Shown one piece after another: positions 17,480 through 27,017 of a DNA stretch of 64,000 bases. The stretch's first letter is position 1, and every line of letters starts with the position of its first letter. Origin of the DNA: Natrinema altunense. Its GTDB lineage: Archaea; Halobacteriota; Halobacteria; Halobacteriales; Natrialbaceae. Location of the stretch: assembly GCF_000731985.1 (NCBI RefSeq), contig NZ_JNCS01000004.1, positions 124,001 to 188,000 on the forward strand. The letters are read 5' to 3'. The notes under the pieces are model-generated. The model had not been told where the DNA came from. It was given only the letters and a program-made list of their open reading frames with translations, and ran no database searches. The position numbers were made by a program, and so were the translations under genes.

Positions 17480-17641
17480 AGCTCCCCTCCCGGCGTTCGT
17501 GGCGCTTTCGGTCCCCTCGTACTCGCGTTCGCGTCAGTCATACCCTGAGAAATGCGTCGTGCGGTGAAAGGGCTGACGCAACTCGCGTGCGCGGCCGGAA
17601 AGCGAAAATCGTGCGACGGGGTCGACAGCCCGACCGCGGTC

Positions 17642-18643
17642 TCAGTCGTTGCGCAGAACCGGCCGTCCGAACGCGCGGCTGGGCTCCTCGGGGACGAGCC
17701 ACGCCGGCACCGCACGCGTGAGAACGACCATCCCCGCCAGTTCGACGAGCGTCTGGGTCACGACGACCGCGGGCGCGAGTTCGTAGCCCGCCGGTAACGC
17801 GAGCGCGAGGGGCAATACGACGAGCGAGTTCCGCGTCGTCGCCGTAAACACGAGCGCGCGGGCCTCGCCGGTCGCCATTCCCAGGCGGGCGGCCGCGAAC
17901 CGGCCGAGCAACGGCATCACGACGAGGAACGCGACGTAAACGGGGACGACCGACGCGATGCGGCCGATGGAGTCCTGTACGCGGGGTAGTTGCGACGCGA
18001 TGACGACCAGCAGCGTCGCCGCCATCATCGGGACGGGCAGCCAGCCCATCGCCGACTGGAAGCGACGCCCCGGTTCGGCGCGGACCGCCCACGCCTCGGT
18101 CAGCCACGCCAGCGTCAACGGCAGCGCGATGAGCGTCGCGAAGGCCTCCACGAACGGCCCGGAATCGACGATGTCGGCGATTCGACCGCCCATGAACAGC
18201 CAGAGATACGCCGGTAACAGGAGCAATTGAACGATCAACAGCGCCGGCGTCGCGGCGGTGATCTGCTCGGCGTCGCCGTCCGCGAGGTCGGTAAACGCGA
18301 TGACGTAGTCGATACACGGCGTCAGCAACACCATGAACGCGCCGACGAGGAGGACGGGTTCTTGCGGGAGGGTTCGAGTCAGCCCGTAGACGACCGCCGG
18401 CACGACGACGAAGTTCATCCCGAGGGCGGCAGCCATAAACCGGCCGTTCGTGACGGCCCGACGGAACCGGACGAACGGAATCTCGAGGAAGGTCACGTAC
18501 AGGAGAACCGCCAGCACGGGCGTGATGAGCCGCTCGAAGAACGACGCGGCGGCGGGCGTCCCGAGCCCGATCCCGACCGCGAGGAGGACGGCGACCGCGT
18601 AAACGGCGATCTGGTGTCGCTGGAGCCAACGCGGACCGATCAT
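17642..18643 (-). CDS. BASS/ACR3-superfamily transporter (arsenite or organic anion efflux candidate)
   Basis: The 333-residue protein has about ten membrane helices. It carries the proline-rich re-entrant region seen in bile acid:sodium symporters and ACR3 arsenite pumps: MVLLTPCIDYVIAF in the first half and FTATTRNSLVVLPLALALP in the second. The latter matches ACR3-type ATARNEL-like motifs, and the Cys in TPCIDY is the position used in arsenite transport. No ars regulator or reductase gene sits beside it, so substrate is not certain. The ATG at 18643 is preferred to a TTG at 18727 that lies in the repeat region upstream. Confidence 0.8.
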   Translation of the reverse strand: MIGPRWLQRHQIAVYAVAVLLAVGIGLGTPAAASFFERLITPVLAVLLYVTFLEIPFVRFRRAVTNGRFMAAALGMNFVVVPAVVYGLTRTLPQEPVLLVGAFMVLLTPCIDYVIAFTDLADGDAEQITAATPALLIVQLLLLPAYLWLFMGGRIADIVDSGPFVEAFATLIALPLTLAWLTEAWAVRAEPGRRFQSAMGWLPVPMMAATLLVVIASQLPRVQDSIGRIASVVPVYVAFLVVMPLLGRFAAARLGMATGEARALVFTATTRNSLVVLPLALALPAGYELAPAVVVTQTLVELAGMVVLTRAVPAWLVPEEPSRAFGRPVLRND

Positions 18644-18727
18644 GGACGTGGGTTCGGTCGTGAGAGGGAAAACGCCGCGGTCTCCGTGGGTGGGACACCG
18701 TCCGATATAGTAGCCACTGCAAGTCAA

Positions 18728-18789
18728 TGCACACCTGATCGCACGACAGCTGTGCGATCAGTGTGTAAATAGTTGCAGTTGTTACTATA
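18728..18789. repeat. Hairpin repeat copy A (62 bp)
   Basis: It begins TGCACACCTGATCGCACGAC. Its inner arms ACACCTGATCGCAC and GTGCGATCAGTGTGT pair with one bulged base around GACAGCT. It is repeated exactly 80 bp downstream with 8 differences in 62. Confidence 0.8.
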
Positions 18790-18807
18790 GTAGTCACCGA
18801 CCGTCGC

Positions 18808-18869
18808 TGCACACCTGATCGCACGACGGCGTTGTGATCAGTGTGTAAATCGTTTCAGTTGCTACGATA
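18808..18869. repeat. Hairpin repeat copy B (62 bp)
   Basis: Same first 20 bases as copy A, same AGTGTGTAAAT segment. The loop side differs (GGCGTT) and the inner stem is weaker. It lies 143 bases before the pcn start. Confidence 0.8.
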
Positions 18870-18980
18870 TCGTCTCGCCGACTACCGGACGAACTGCGAC
18901 TCGAGGCGGCGCGGTCTGCCGGTCCGCTGCCGATCACGAGTCGAGAGCGACCCCGGGCGGGGCCGCGCGTAAAGGGTGGC

Positions 18981-18988
18981 TTTTTATG
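18981..18988 (+). promoter_or_regulatory. TATA-like element of pcn
   Basis: TTTTTATG sits 25-32 bases before ATG 19013, the spacing expected for a leaderless archaeal transcript. Confidence 0.55.
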
Positions 18989-19012
18989 TCGACCGTCCGT
19001 ACGCCGACCTAT

Positions 19013-19756
19013 ATGTTCAAGGCCATCGTGAGCGCCGAAACGCTCACCAGCGCGCTCGATTCGGTGAGCGTGTTGGTCGACGAGTGCAAGATCCACCTCG
19101 AGGAAGACGGGCTGGAGATCCGGGCCGTCGATCCGGCGAACGTCGGGATGGTCGACCTCTCGCTCGATGCGGCTGCGTTCGAGTCCTACGAAGCGGACGG
19201 CGGGCTGATCGGCGTCGACCTCTCGCGGCTCGAGGATATCGCTGGCATGGCAGATTCCGGCCAGCTCATCCAACTCGAACTCGACGAGGAGACCCGCAAG
19301 CTCCACATCCAGATCGACGGGCTCGAGTACACGCTCGCACTCATCGATCCCGATTCGATCCGCCAAGAGCCGGACATTCCGGACCTCGATCTACCCGCGG
19401 AGGTCGTCCTCGAGGGCAACGACGTCAACCGCTCGGTGACCGCCGCAGACATGGTTTCCGATCACATCGCGCTCGGCGTCGACGAGACCGAGGAGTACTT
19501 CTACGTCGACGCGGAGGGCGATACCGACGACGTGCACCTCGAACTCACCCAGGACGATCTGATCGACCTTCAGATCGGCCCCGCACACTCCCTGTTCTCG
19601 CTGGACTATCTCAAGGACATGAACAAGGCGATCCCCAAGGACACCGAAGTCACGCTCGACCTCGGTGAGGAGTTCCCCGTCAAGATCTACTTCGGGTTCG
19701 GTGAGGGACAGGGACAGGTCACGTACATGCTCGCACCGCGGATCCAGAGCGACTGA
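19013..19756 (+). CDS. pcn: DNA polymerase sliding clamp (PCNA)
   Basis: The 247-residue protein starts [20 protein letters not shown] and shows the two-domain clamp fold. It has [18 protein letters not shown] in domain one, an interdomain connector near [21 protein letters not shown], and a C-terminal [10 protein letters not shown]...VTYMLAPRI that ends the PIP-binding pocket. It forms a ring that tethers polymerases, ligase and flap nuclease to DNA. Its high acidity is usual for halophiles. The frame opens at 18986, but the ATG at 19013 fits the family and the TATA spacing. It is a single gene, not clustered with other replication genes. Confidence 0.97.
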   Translation: MFKAIVSAETLTSALDSVSVLVDECKIHLEEDGLEIRAVDPANVGMVDLSLDAAAFESYEADGGLIGVDLSRLEDIAGMADSGQLIQLELDEETRKLHIQIDGLEYTLALIDPDSIRQEPDIPDLDLPAEVVLEGNDVNRSVTAADMVSDHIALGVDETEEYFYVDAEGDTDDVHLELTQDDLIDLQIGPAHSLFSLDYLKDMNKAIPKDTEVTLDLGEEFPVKIYFGFGEGQGQVTYMLAPRIQSD

Positions 19757-20138
19757 CGAACGCGCCACGCGAGCAGTAGCGCCGATTTTCTCGCGAAACC
19801 GATGTCTCGAGGGGCAGCACCCGAGCGCGTCGGTCTTCCGTCCGGGGGACACGCCCCAGCCGTTCGAGACCCAGCAGTCATACCCGGAGTGCCAACACTC
19901 GGCACCGCTCGAGGACCGCACGGTCGGTATCGGATGCCAGTGCTCGGTGATGCGGTGACTGTGGCACGGATGAGGCCGCTCCGACGGACGCGGGCGAGTG
20001 TGCCGCACCGGTCGGAATGTACCAGCGGTATTCGCTATGGCTATTGATGCACTATGATTTTTATTTGAATTAGTATTTTACACCTTCCGGATTGCATACT
20101 TTTATTGCCTTTAGTAATGTCGGTTGCTTCCTGTAACG
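19757..20138. other. Intergenic region before subtilase
   Basis: The first 280 bases are GC-rich with no gene. From 20040 to 20125 the sequence turns strongly A/T-rich, with TATA-like ATACTTTTATT at about 20096-20106, a likely promoter of the subtilase gene. No RNA gene is recognised. Confidence 0.45.
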
Positions 20139-23100
20139 ATGATGGACGGTTCCAGCCGATCGACCGTGTTCGTGGCGGTGATGACGCTGTTGCTGGTGAC
20201 ATCGCCAGTCGTCGCGGCAACGGGAAGCCTCACGGATGCGAGTGCCGAAGCAGACGAAGACGCGCTTACGGTTTCGGACGTACAGACACAGTCAGGAGCG
20301 GACGTTCGGATCGAGTCCGAACTCGAACAGTCGGCGGCCGCGGCGGACACCGTCGAAGTGTTCGTACGCATGGACGCCGAGGTATCGGAGTTCGCAACCG
20401 CAACCGACGCTGCGAGTGCGACCGCGCTCAAGCGGGAGGCAGCAGCGACACAGCGGCCCCTCGAGACGTACGCCGATGGCGTCGGTGGCGTCGAAATCGT
20501 CACCGAGTTCTGGCTCACGAACGCGGCCCTCGTCGAAATCGACACGACGCGGGTCGATCTCGAGGACCTCGCGCGGGTCGACGGAGTGACCGAACTCCAC
20601 CCGAACTACGAGGTCGAACTCGGCGAGCCGAACGTGACCGACGGGTCGCCCGCCGACGGCGAGGTCACCTACGGTCTCGATCAGGTGAACGCACCCGCGG
20701 TGTGGGAGGAGTTCGACGCGACCGGTGAGGGCGTCTCGGTCGCCGTCGTCGACACCGGCCTAACGGCGTCCCACGAGCAGTTCGCGGACCGGGAGGACGT
20801 CGCGGACAACTGGGCGGAGTTCGACTTCGACGGCAGCGAAATCGAGAGCGAGCCCTACGACCGGAACGGGCACGGTACCCACGTCGCCGGGACGATCCTG
20901 GGCGGTGACGCCGACGGCCAGCGGATCGGCGTCGCACCCGACGCGGAGCTGATCCCGATCGGCGTCTTCCCGGGGATGCCCGAGCGGGAGTCGACGACGC
21001 TTGCGGCGATCGTCGCCGGATTGCAGGAAGCGGTCGAGCAGGACGCCGACGTGGCGAACTTCAGCCTCGGCGGCGGCGGGTTCGCGGGGATCTACGTCGA
21101 CGTGATCCGAAACGCCCAGTCGGCGGGGACGCTCGTCGTCAGTTCCGCCGGCAACGACGGTCCGGCGTCCGAAGGAACGCCGGCGAACGTCTACGACGCG
21201 TTGGCGATCGGTGCGACGGACGCGAACGAGCAGATTGCCGACTTCTCGACCGGTGGGACGGTGACCACCGACGAGGACTGGGGGCCAATCGCACCGGACG
21301 ACTGGCCCGAGACGTACGTGACGCCGGACGTCTCCGCACCCGGCGTCGACGTCCGGAGCTCCTACACCGGCGGCGACGACGCGTACGCGGAGCTGTCCGG
21401 CACCAGTATGGCCGCGCCACACACCAGCGGGGTGGCCGCACTCCTGGCCGCTCAGGGTGCCGACGATCCGGCCGAGATAAAAACGCTCCTCGAGGAGACG
21501 GCGACGAAGCCGGCACCCGACAGGATCAGTAAGCAGGTCGCCGCCGACGCGAAGGCAGTGAGCGACGCGCAGTACGAGACCCTGTACACCGACACCGAAC
21601 GCGACGTCCGGTACGGGTACGGCATCATCGACGCGTACGCAGCGTCCGCAGCGCTGGCGGACGACAGTCGGATCGAGGGAACCGTAGTCGACGGCGACGG
21701 GACCCCGATCACGGACCGCTCGGAGGGCGTTCCCGACGGGAGCGGCCCGTCAGTCACGATCGACGACGCGGATCGGACACAGTACGCCGCCGACGGAACC
21801 TTCGCGTTCGACGTGACCGAGGGTCGATACAACGTGACCGCCGCCGGCGCGTTCGGCTACGAGAATGCGACGGCCGCGATCGATGCGAGCGAGTCGGTCG
21901 AACGGGACATCGTCCTCGACGAACAGTTCGCTCTCGAGGTCGTGCAGGGACAACCCAGCGAACTCGAGGCAGGAACGACGGCCGAAGTTGCGGTCGATGT
22001 CGCCCACGCGGAGTCGCTCACCGTCGAACTGAGTAACGAATCGACGGTCGACGAAGCGAACGTGACCGTCGACCTCGCCGGCATCGAATCCGACGTGCTG
22101 GGCGACACCGTCACGTTCGACGAACCGATGACCGCGACGCCCGCGACGCTCGAGGTGACCGTCGACGGAGCGGACGCCGCAGGCGAAACGATCGTGCTCG
22201 AGCACACGTTCGTCGGGAGCGACGGGACGACCGAAACGGTCACGACCGGGCCGACGACCGTCGTCACCGAGATCACGGAGGCCGATCCCCTGCGGATCGT
22301 CGAGACGGATATCGTCGCGGAGGCGCTTGCCAGCGAGCAGATCGCACCGGGTGACGTCGTCGTCAAGAACACGGACGACGACGTCACCCAGAACGGCACC
22401 GTGGTCTGGAAGACGCCGGTCGGGGACTTCGCGTCCGAGGAGTTCGAACTCGAGCCGGGCGAAACCACGACGTACAATCGTACCCTCTCGTACGGTGACG
22501 GGACGCCGACACCGTGGTCGTACATCGCCGACACCGGCGAAACCGTCGACCACCGGTTCGTGCTCCTCGACGGCACGCTGGCACCGATCCAGAAAGAGCA
22601 GTTCACCACCGAAATCGTCGGCGGCGAACTCACGGGGACGGTGACCGACGCGGACACGGTCAACCCACTGCCCGGCATCGAAGTCACGGCGACGAACGGC
22701 GACAGACGGGTCAGTACCGTCACCGATAGCGCCGGCGAGTACGCCGTCATCGTCGACGCACCCGGCGAATGGACGATCACTGCGAACGCGACCAGCTACG
22801 GACCGGCGAGCACGACGGCCCGGTTCAACGAGGACCTCGACCCGATCGAGCGGCATCTCACGGTCGGCAGCGATCCGACGTTCGAACTCTCGATGGAGGG
22901 CGGAAAGGTCTACTCCGTCGGGCTGCCGGGCCCGGTCGAGGGTGGCACTGTCGGTGACGTCGTTCCGAACGAGACTAACGCCATGGTCTTGATGTACAAT
23001 GAAACGACGAAGGGCTGGGAACAGCCGAGCCGGGACGACGAGGTCGAGCCGCTCGACGCACTCCTCGTGAGTCCGGTCGAAGACACGACCATGACCGTCG

Positions 23101-24077
23101 AAATGGCCGGGACGCCCGGTACCGGCGACGAAGTGACGGAACCGCGCGACATCGAGCGGGGCTGGAACTTCGTCGCGGCGCCCGTCTACGACGATCCCGA
23201 GGCGGCGTTCGGTCACGATTCGGACGCCATCCGCAGCGTAACCCGGGTTCAGCGGGCCCCCGACTCGAAGATGGTTCCCGAGAGCGAGTTCGACGGCATC
23301 GAACTCTTCGACGAGACCACCAACGCGGTCAGTCCGTTCACCGGCTACCTCGTGTTCGCGACGGAGGACGGCCACCTCGAGCCCACCGTCGACGAGGGAA
23401 CGACGCTCGACGCGGCCTACGAGGACCTCGAGATCGACGCCGAGCGACGGACGGGCACCGTCCAACGGCGTGCCGACGGTGCCCCCGTCGCAGGGGCAAC
23501 CGTTCACGTGAACAACACCACCGTCTCGGCGACGACCGGTGCCGACGGGACCTTCACGCTCCCGGCACTCCCGACCGATGTCGAACAGGAGGTGACCGTC
23601 ACCGCCGAGGAGTTCGAACCGAAGACCGTTCCGCTGGACGAGAGCGAAACCATCGCACTCGAGTCGAACGCGTTCTTCGAGATCACGGCTGTCTCCGTGA
23701 ACGAGACGGATCTCGATGTCGGCGACGAGTACACGGTCACGTACGAACTCGAGAACCGGGGCGCCGAACGGGCGTCACAGATCGTCGACGTCGAGTTCGG
23801 TCCGGGTCTCGAAGACGGGAAGCGGGCACGGCTGGCCGACGATATCGTCTCGATCAATAGTACGGTCGTCGATCTCGAAGCCGGCGAGACGACGACGCTC
23901 GAGATCGAGTCCGAGGTGCTCGACGAACAGGCCACCGGAACCAGTCGGATCGGCGTCTTCACCGCGGACGACCGCGTGCTCCGAACCGTCACGGTCAACG
24001 ATGCGACCGACGATGAGAGCGAGCGCGTGGCCCCACTGAGCCACCGACCCGTCTCGCCGACGCCGAGCGCAGCTTGA
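20139..24077 (+). CDS. Large secreted S8 subtilisin-like serine protease with carboxypeptidase-regulatory-like repeats
   Basis: The 1312-residue protein has an N-terminal hydrophobic signal (STVFVAVMTLLLVTSPVVAA), an inhibitor-I9-like propeptide (about 60-165) and a peptidase S8 domain (about 185-455). The catalytic triad is Asp205 in AVVDTG, His245 in NGHGTHVAG and Ser423 in GTSMAAPH; the oxyanion Asn339 is in SSAGNDGP. The rest is a string of beta domains. Three carboxypeptidase-regulatory-like units begin near GTVVDGDGTPITD, GTVTDADTVNPLPGIEVTAT and GTVQRRADGAPVAGATVHV, and a CARDB-like domain comes before the end. No PGF-CTERM anchor is present, so it is likely free or surface-bound by its beta domains. 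The gene ends right at a solitary IS-like hairpin. Confidence 0.93.
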   Translation: MMDGSSRSTVFVAVMTLLLVTSPVVAATGSLTDASAEADEDALTVSDVQTQSGADVRIESELEQSAAAADTVEVFVRMDAEVSEFATATDAASATALKREAAATQRPLETYADGVGGVEIVTEFWLTNAALVEIDTTRVDLEDLARVDGVTELHPNYEVELGEPNVTDGSPADGEVTYGLDQVNAPAVWEEFDATGEGVSVAVVDTGLTASHEQFADREDVADNWAEFDFDGSEIESEPYDRNGHGTHVAGTILGGDADGQRIGVAPDAELIPIGVFPGMPERESTTLAAIVAGLQEAVEQDADVANFSLGGGGFAGIYVDVIRNAQSAGTLVVSSAGNDGPASEGTPANVYDALAIGATDANEQIADFSTGGTVTTDEDWGPIAPDDWPETYVTPDVSAPGVDVRSSYTGGDDAYAELSGTSMAAPHTSGVAALLAAQGADDPAEIKTLLEETATKPAPDRISKQVAADAKAVSDAQYETLYTDTERDVRYGYGIIDAYAASAALADDSRIEGTVVDGDGTPITDRSEGVPDGSGPSVTIDDADRTQYAADGTFAFDVTEGRYNVTAAGAFGYENATAAIDASESVERDIVLDEQFALEVVQGQPSELEAGTTAEVAVDVAHAESLTVELSNESTVDEANVTVDLAGIESDVLGDTVTFDEPMTATPATLEVTVDGADAAGETIVLEHTFVGSDGTTETVTTGPTTVVTEITEADPLRIVETDIVAEALASEQIAPGDVVVKNTDDDVTQNGTVVWKTPVGDFASEEFELEPGETTTYNRTLSYGDGTPTPWSYIADTGETVDHRFVLLDGTLAPIQKEQFTTEIVGGELTGTVTDADTVNPLPGIEVTATNGDRRVSTVTDSAGEYAVIVDAPGEWTITANATSYGPASTTARFNEDLDPIERHLTVGSDPTFELSMEGGKVYSVGLPGPVEGGTVGDVVPNETNAMVLMYNETTKGWEQPSRDDEVEPLDALLVSPVEDTTMTVEMAGTPGTGDEVTEPRDIERGWNFVAAPVYDDPEAAFGHDSDAIRSVTRVQRAPDSKMVPESEFDGIELFDETTNAVSPFTGYLVFATEDGHLEPTVDEGTTLDAAYEDLEIDAERRTGTVQRRADGAPVAGATVHVNNTTVSATTGADGTFTLPALPTDVEQEVTVTAEEFEPKTVPLDESETIALESNAFFEITAVSVNETDLDVGDEYTVTYELENRGAERASQIVDVEFGPGLEDGKRARLADDIVSINSTVVDLEAGETTTLEIESEVLDEQATGTSRIGVFTADDRVLRTVTVNDATDDESERVAPLSHRPVSPTPSAA

Positions 24078-24084
24078 CCTCTTC

Positions 24085-24102
24085 CCACCCCTGAAGGGGT
24101 GG
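24085..24102. repeat. Solitary IS1341-like end hairpin
   Basis: CCACCCCT/AGGGGTGG stem around GA, preceded by GACCTCTTC and followed by CTTTC. The layout matches the TnpB element ends at 2937-2956 and 4448-4465. It begins 8 bases after the subtilase stop. It could alternatively serve as a transcription terminator. Confidence 0.5.
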
Positions 24103-24300
24103 CTTTCGCCTCGCTACCGCTGTAATCCCCGTCTCCGCTCGAGTCACGGCCGACTCGGGGAAGGCTCGCGTTCGAGCGGCGACCGGATTCGTGGACGATC
24201 CAGGGATAGGACTCGAGTCCGGATCGACCGACGGCGCAGGCGCTTAATACCATCACATAGAAAGGATCGTGACTACCAGTCGTGCCGTTGTAACCGGTCT

Positions 24301-24594
24301 ATGCCCCCGACCGACGATCCGTCGCGACGCGACTCCGATTTCGTCACGACGTTCGAGCCTGCGGATGAGCGGCCGAGCACTGCCGTCGTCACCGCGGTCG
24401 CCGTGTTTCGCGATGTGCCTCCGATCGAGCTATCCCCCCTCTACGACGCCGTCGATCCGGACGCGCTCGACGCCGTCGTCGAGCACGCCCAGCGAGTCGA
24501 CGAAGGCGGCACCCACCGAGTGTGGTTCACCTACGAGGGGGCCGAGGTCGGCGTCCGAAGCGACGGCGAGATCCGGGTCCGGGACACAACCTGA
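24301..24594 (+). CDS. HalOD1 output-domain protein (intact copy)
   Basis: The 97-residue protein has the HalOD1 signature: an N-terminal helix with TAVVTAVAVFRDVPPIELSP, then PLYDAVDPDALDAVVEHAQR, and a C-terminal strand pair ending VGVRSDGEIRVRDTT. HalOD1 is a haloarchaeal domain of unknown biochemical role that is often found alone or joined to receiver/PAS modules. A homologous but frameshifted copy lies at 27018. A TATA-like CTTAATACCA is at about 24242-24251. Confidence 0.88.
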   Translation: MPPTDDPSRRDSDFVTTFEPADERPSTAVVTAVAVFRDVPPIELSPLYDAVDPDALDAVVEHAQRVDEGGTHRVWFTYEGAEVGVRSDGEIRVRDTT

Positions 24595-24619
24595 CGGGCG
24601 ACCGAGACGAGTGCTCCAA

Positions 24620-24759
24620 CCGCTCGAGTCCGGCCGTCAGTCCTGCGCGTCGATGAACGACAGCACCGCCTCGGTGACCTCGTCGGCGTTCTCGATGAAG
24701 AAGAGGTGGGAGCCGCCCTCGACGAGTTCGACGCGGCTGTCCGCGATTTTCTCCTCGAG
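24620..24759. repeat. Near-identical 140-bp tract, copy 1
   Basis: It matches 27347-27486 at 138 of 140 positions by eye. The tract covers the hydrolase 3' end plus 17 bases beyond its stop. The rest of the paired genes is far more diverged. Confidence 0.8.
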
Positions 24760-25330
24760 GAGTCGCGCGTTCTCGACGGGGGCCACCCGGTCGTCGGTTC
24801 CGTGGAGGACCAGCGTCGGCACGCGAATCCCGCGAAACGATCGCTGACGTCGAATTTCAGGACGGCGGCGATCCGCGCTTCCGAACCGGATCGGGGACGT
24901 CCTGCTCGAGGCGGCACTCGATGATCGAGTCCATCACGTGAGGGCTCCGATTCGTCAAACCGATCGTTGAAGACAGATCACATCGGTGACACAGTTGTTC
25001 GTGATCGTTCGTACTGTCGAGAGCGTCGACGGTCACCTCGCGGATCTCCTCGGGAACCGGGGCGGCACCGGGTCCGCCGTGGGTCGTACAGCAGAGCAAC
25101 TGCATCTTCGCGCGTACGAGTACTCGAGGGGTACTGGGCGATCATCCCGCCTATGCTTGCGACGACGCGGGCGTCTGCGAGGCCCACGTCGTCGAGGACG
25201 GCTGTTGAGGTCGGCCGCCAGCCCGCCGACCGAATAGTCGGCCAGTTCGCGAATGATTAGCCTGCGAAGCCCCTCGGGCAAGCGGCCCACGAACGGCGGG
25301 AATCCGGCGTGTCGGCGACGATCGGCGGCC
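24637..25330 (-). pseudogene. Degenerate alpha/beta hydrolase (copy of 27364-28233)
   Basis: The last 60 codons are intact (LVLHGTDDRVAPVENARLL through the stop at 24637). Upstream the frame is broken several times. Fragments still match the intact copy: LIIRELADYSVGGLAADL in one frame, VASIGGMIAQY in another (the nucleophile Ser region, with Gly-Ala-Ser-Met reduced), and CCTTHGGPGAAPVPEE in a third. The N-terminal third, about 60 residues, is missing, ending near the CocE/NonD gene. The gene is dead. Confidence 0.85.
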
Positions 25331-25373
25331 CCTGAAGCAGCGCCGCAGTCGGCGAGACGGTATCCCCGTCCGC

Positions 25374-26897
25374 TCAGAGCGAACCCTCGGCGATCGGCAG
25401 CGTCAGCGTCGATTCGTCGTTGTGGACGGTCGCTGCGCCGTATTCGTCGAGGTAGAAGGGATCGGTAGCCTCGATTCGTAACTCGAGCGCATCGCCGCGG
25501 GGGATCTCCCGCAGGAGCGGTTCGAGGTCGAGATCGAACCGGTGCGTGCCCGTCTCCTCGAGGCGGAACCCGGTCACCTGATCGTCGATCTGTTCGGTCG
25601 AAACCGAATCCCCGGTGTGGTGGAGACTGGCAAAGCAGATCAACGGCGCATCGTGGGCTTCGATCGAGACGGAGAGCGCGGGCGTCCCCCGGAGTCGGAA
25701 GCCGTCGGACTCGATCTCGTAGCTCGCCGCCTCGTCGTCCCAGAACAGTCGTTGGCTGACCGGCGAGGTCGTCCCGGCGAGACCGTCGAGGCTGACCACT
25801 GTCCGTTCGACCGCCCCCGGAAAGTCGTCGTACGTTCGCCACCGACTCGCCTGATCGTCCCAGAGGGAGACCGGGGGAACGACATCGGTCTCCGCGCCAC
25901 GGACGTGTCGGTCCATCCAGTCGAGCGCCGCCCGGTTCATGTACTCGTGTTGTTCGTCCGTGACGCCGAGTTCGTCGATGTTGTGACCGCTGCCGTACAT
26001 GACGAGTCGTGACTCGACGCCCAATTCGTCGATCTCGCGGTAGTTAGCTACCGCCTCGCTCGGTGGGAAGAGCGTGTCCTTCCAGCCCGAAATGACGAGC
26101 GTCGGCGTCTCGAGGGTCTCGAGGAACCGCGTCGGTGATCGCTCCCGGAAGTACTCGACTGCGCCCTCGGATATCTCGTTTTCGGCCATCGCCTCGATGT
26201 ACCAGTCCTGTAGCTTCGGATCGATGCTCTCGCCGATATCGCCAGTGAACCGCGAGGAAGCGGAGCCAGACCCCACCAGAAACGTGAGCCACCCGGATTT
26301 GATCGCACCGTTTGGCGTGATGGCGGTAACGAAATCGTTCCACGCGATTCGAGGGACGATGGCGTCGATGCGGTTGTCTCGTGTGGCAGCGAGGAGTTGA
26401 ATACCGCCGCCGTATGATCCCCCGTCCATCCCAACCGACGGATCGTCGCCATTGGCGATCACGGCGTCGTGGTCGGCGAGCCAGTCGATCAGCGTCGATG
26501 TGTCGCCGACCTCGTTTGGCCCATTGACCCCGACTTCACCATCGGAGTCGCCGTACCCGCGCGAATCGTACGTGAGAGCCACGTACCCGTTGTCGGCGTA
26601 CATTCCCGCGGTGCAGCGGAGAAGGTCCCTACTCAGTCCCCAGCCGTGGGTCATGAGCACGGCAGGGTGGGGGCCTTCCGGATCCGGTTCGTACACTGTA
26701 GCGGCGAGTTCCGTCCCGTCGAACGACTCGACCGTCACGTCTTGCGTCGTGAACGTGCCGTCGCCGTGGAAGAACTCGTTCGAGAGCGCGCAGTCGAGTT
26801 CGATCGCCGCTGCCGGTCTCGTTCCGATGCCCAGTCCGGAGGCCGTGATGCCGCTGGCCGCAGTAGCCCGGAGCAACATTCGTCGGTTCAATCTCAT
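25374..26897 (-). CDS. Tat-exported CocE/NonD-family (S15-like) serine hydrolase
   Basis: The 507-residue protein has a twin-arginine signal at its N-terminus (NRRMLLRATAASG then a small-residue stretch to Ala-Ala-Ala near residue 31). The alpha/beta-hydrolase domain shows HGWGLSRDLL, YDSRGYGDSDGE, the nucleophile Ser161 in DGGSYGGG, Asp274 in SGWKDTLFPP and His305 in GSGHNIDE. A C-terminal beta jelly-roll (from about 350) is the X-Pro dipeptidyl-peptidase type that caps the active site. It would be secreted folded through the TatC proteins in this window. Substrate (ester or peptide) is unknown. It lies between the two copies of a duplicated block. Confidence 0.9.
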   Translation of the reverse strand: MRLNRRMLLRATAASGITASGLGIGTRPAAAIELDCALSNEFFHGDGTFTTQDVTVESFDGTELAATVYEPDPEGPHPAVLMTHGWGLSRDLLRCTAGMYADNGYVALTYDSRGYGDSDGEVGVNGPNEVGDTSTLIDWLADHDAVIANGDDPSVGMDGGSYGGGIQLLAATRDNRIDAIVPRIAWNDFVTAITPNGAIKSGWLTFLVGSGSASSRFTGDIGESIDPKLQDWYIEAMAENEISEGAVEYFRERSPTRFLETLETPTLVISGWKDTLFPPSEAVANYREIDELGVESRLVMYGSGHNIDELGVTDEQHEYMNRAALDWMDRHVRGAETDVVPPVSLWDDQASRWRTYDDFPGAVERTVVSLDGLAGTTSPVSQRLFWDDEAASYEIESDGFRLRGTPALSVSIEAHDAPLICFASLHHTGDSVSTEQIDDQVTGFRLEETGTHRFDLDLEPLLREIPRGDALELRIEATDPFYLDEYGAATVHNDESTLTLPIAEGSL

Positions 26898-27017
26898 ATG
26901 TCAGCAACCAACATTGACCAATACATAGATATTATCTAATGGATAGAAGGGCATTAATGTAGAGAGAACTACAAAGGAAGGATACGACCGACCAGCCCCC
27001 ACATAGTAGTCGGCAGT

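Larger units (their letters stand above)
18644..19012. other. Divergent control region between transporter and pcn, with tandem hairpin repeats
   Basis: The 369-base interval holds two 80-bp spaced copies of a hairpin-bearing repeat (18728-18789 and 18808-18869) and a TATA-like box at 18981-18988 for pcn. No coding frame is convincing. Confidence 0.6.
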
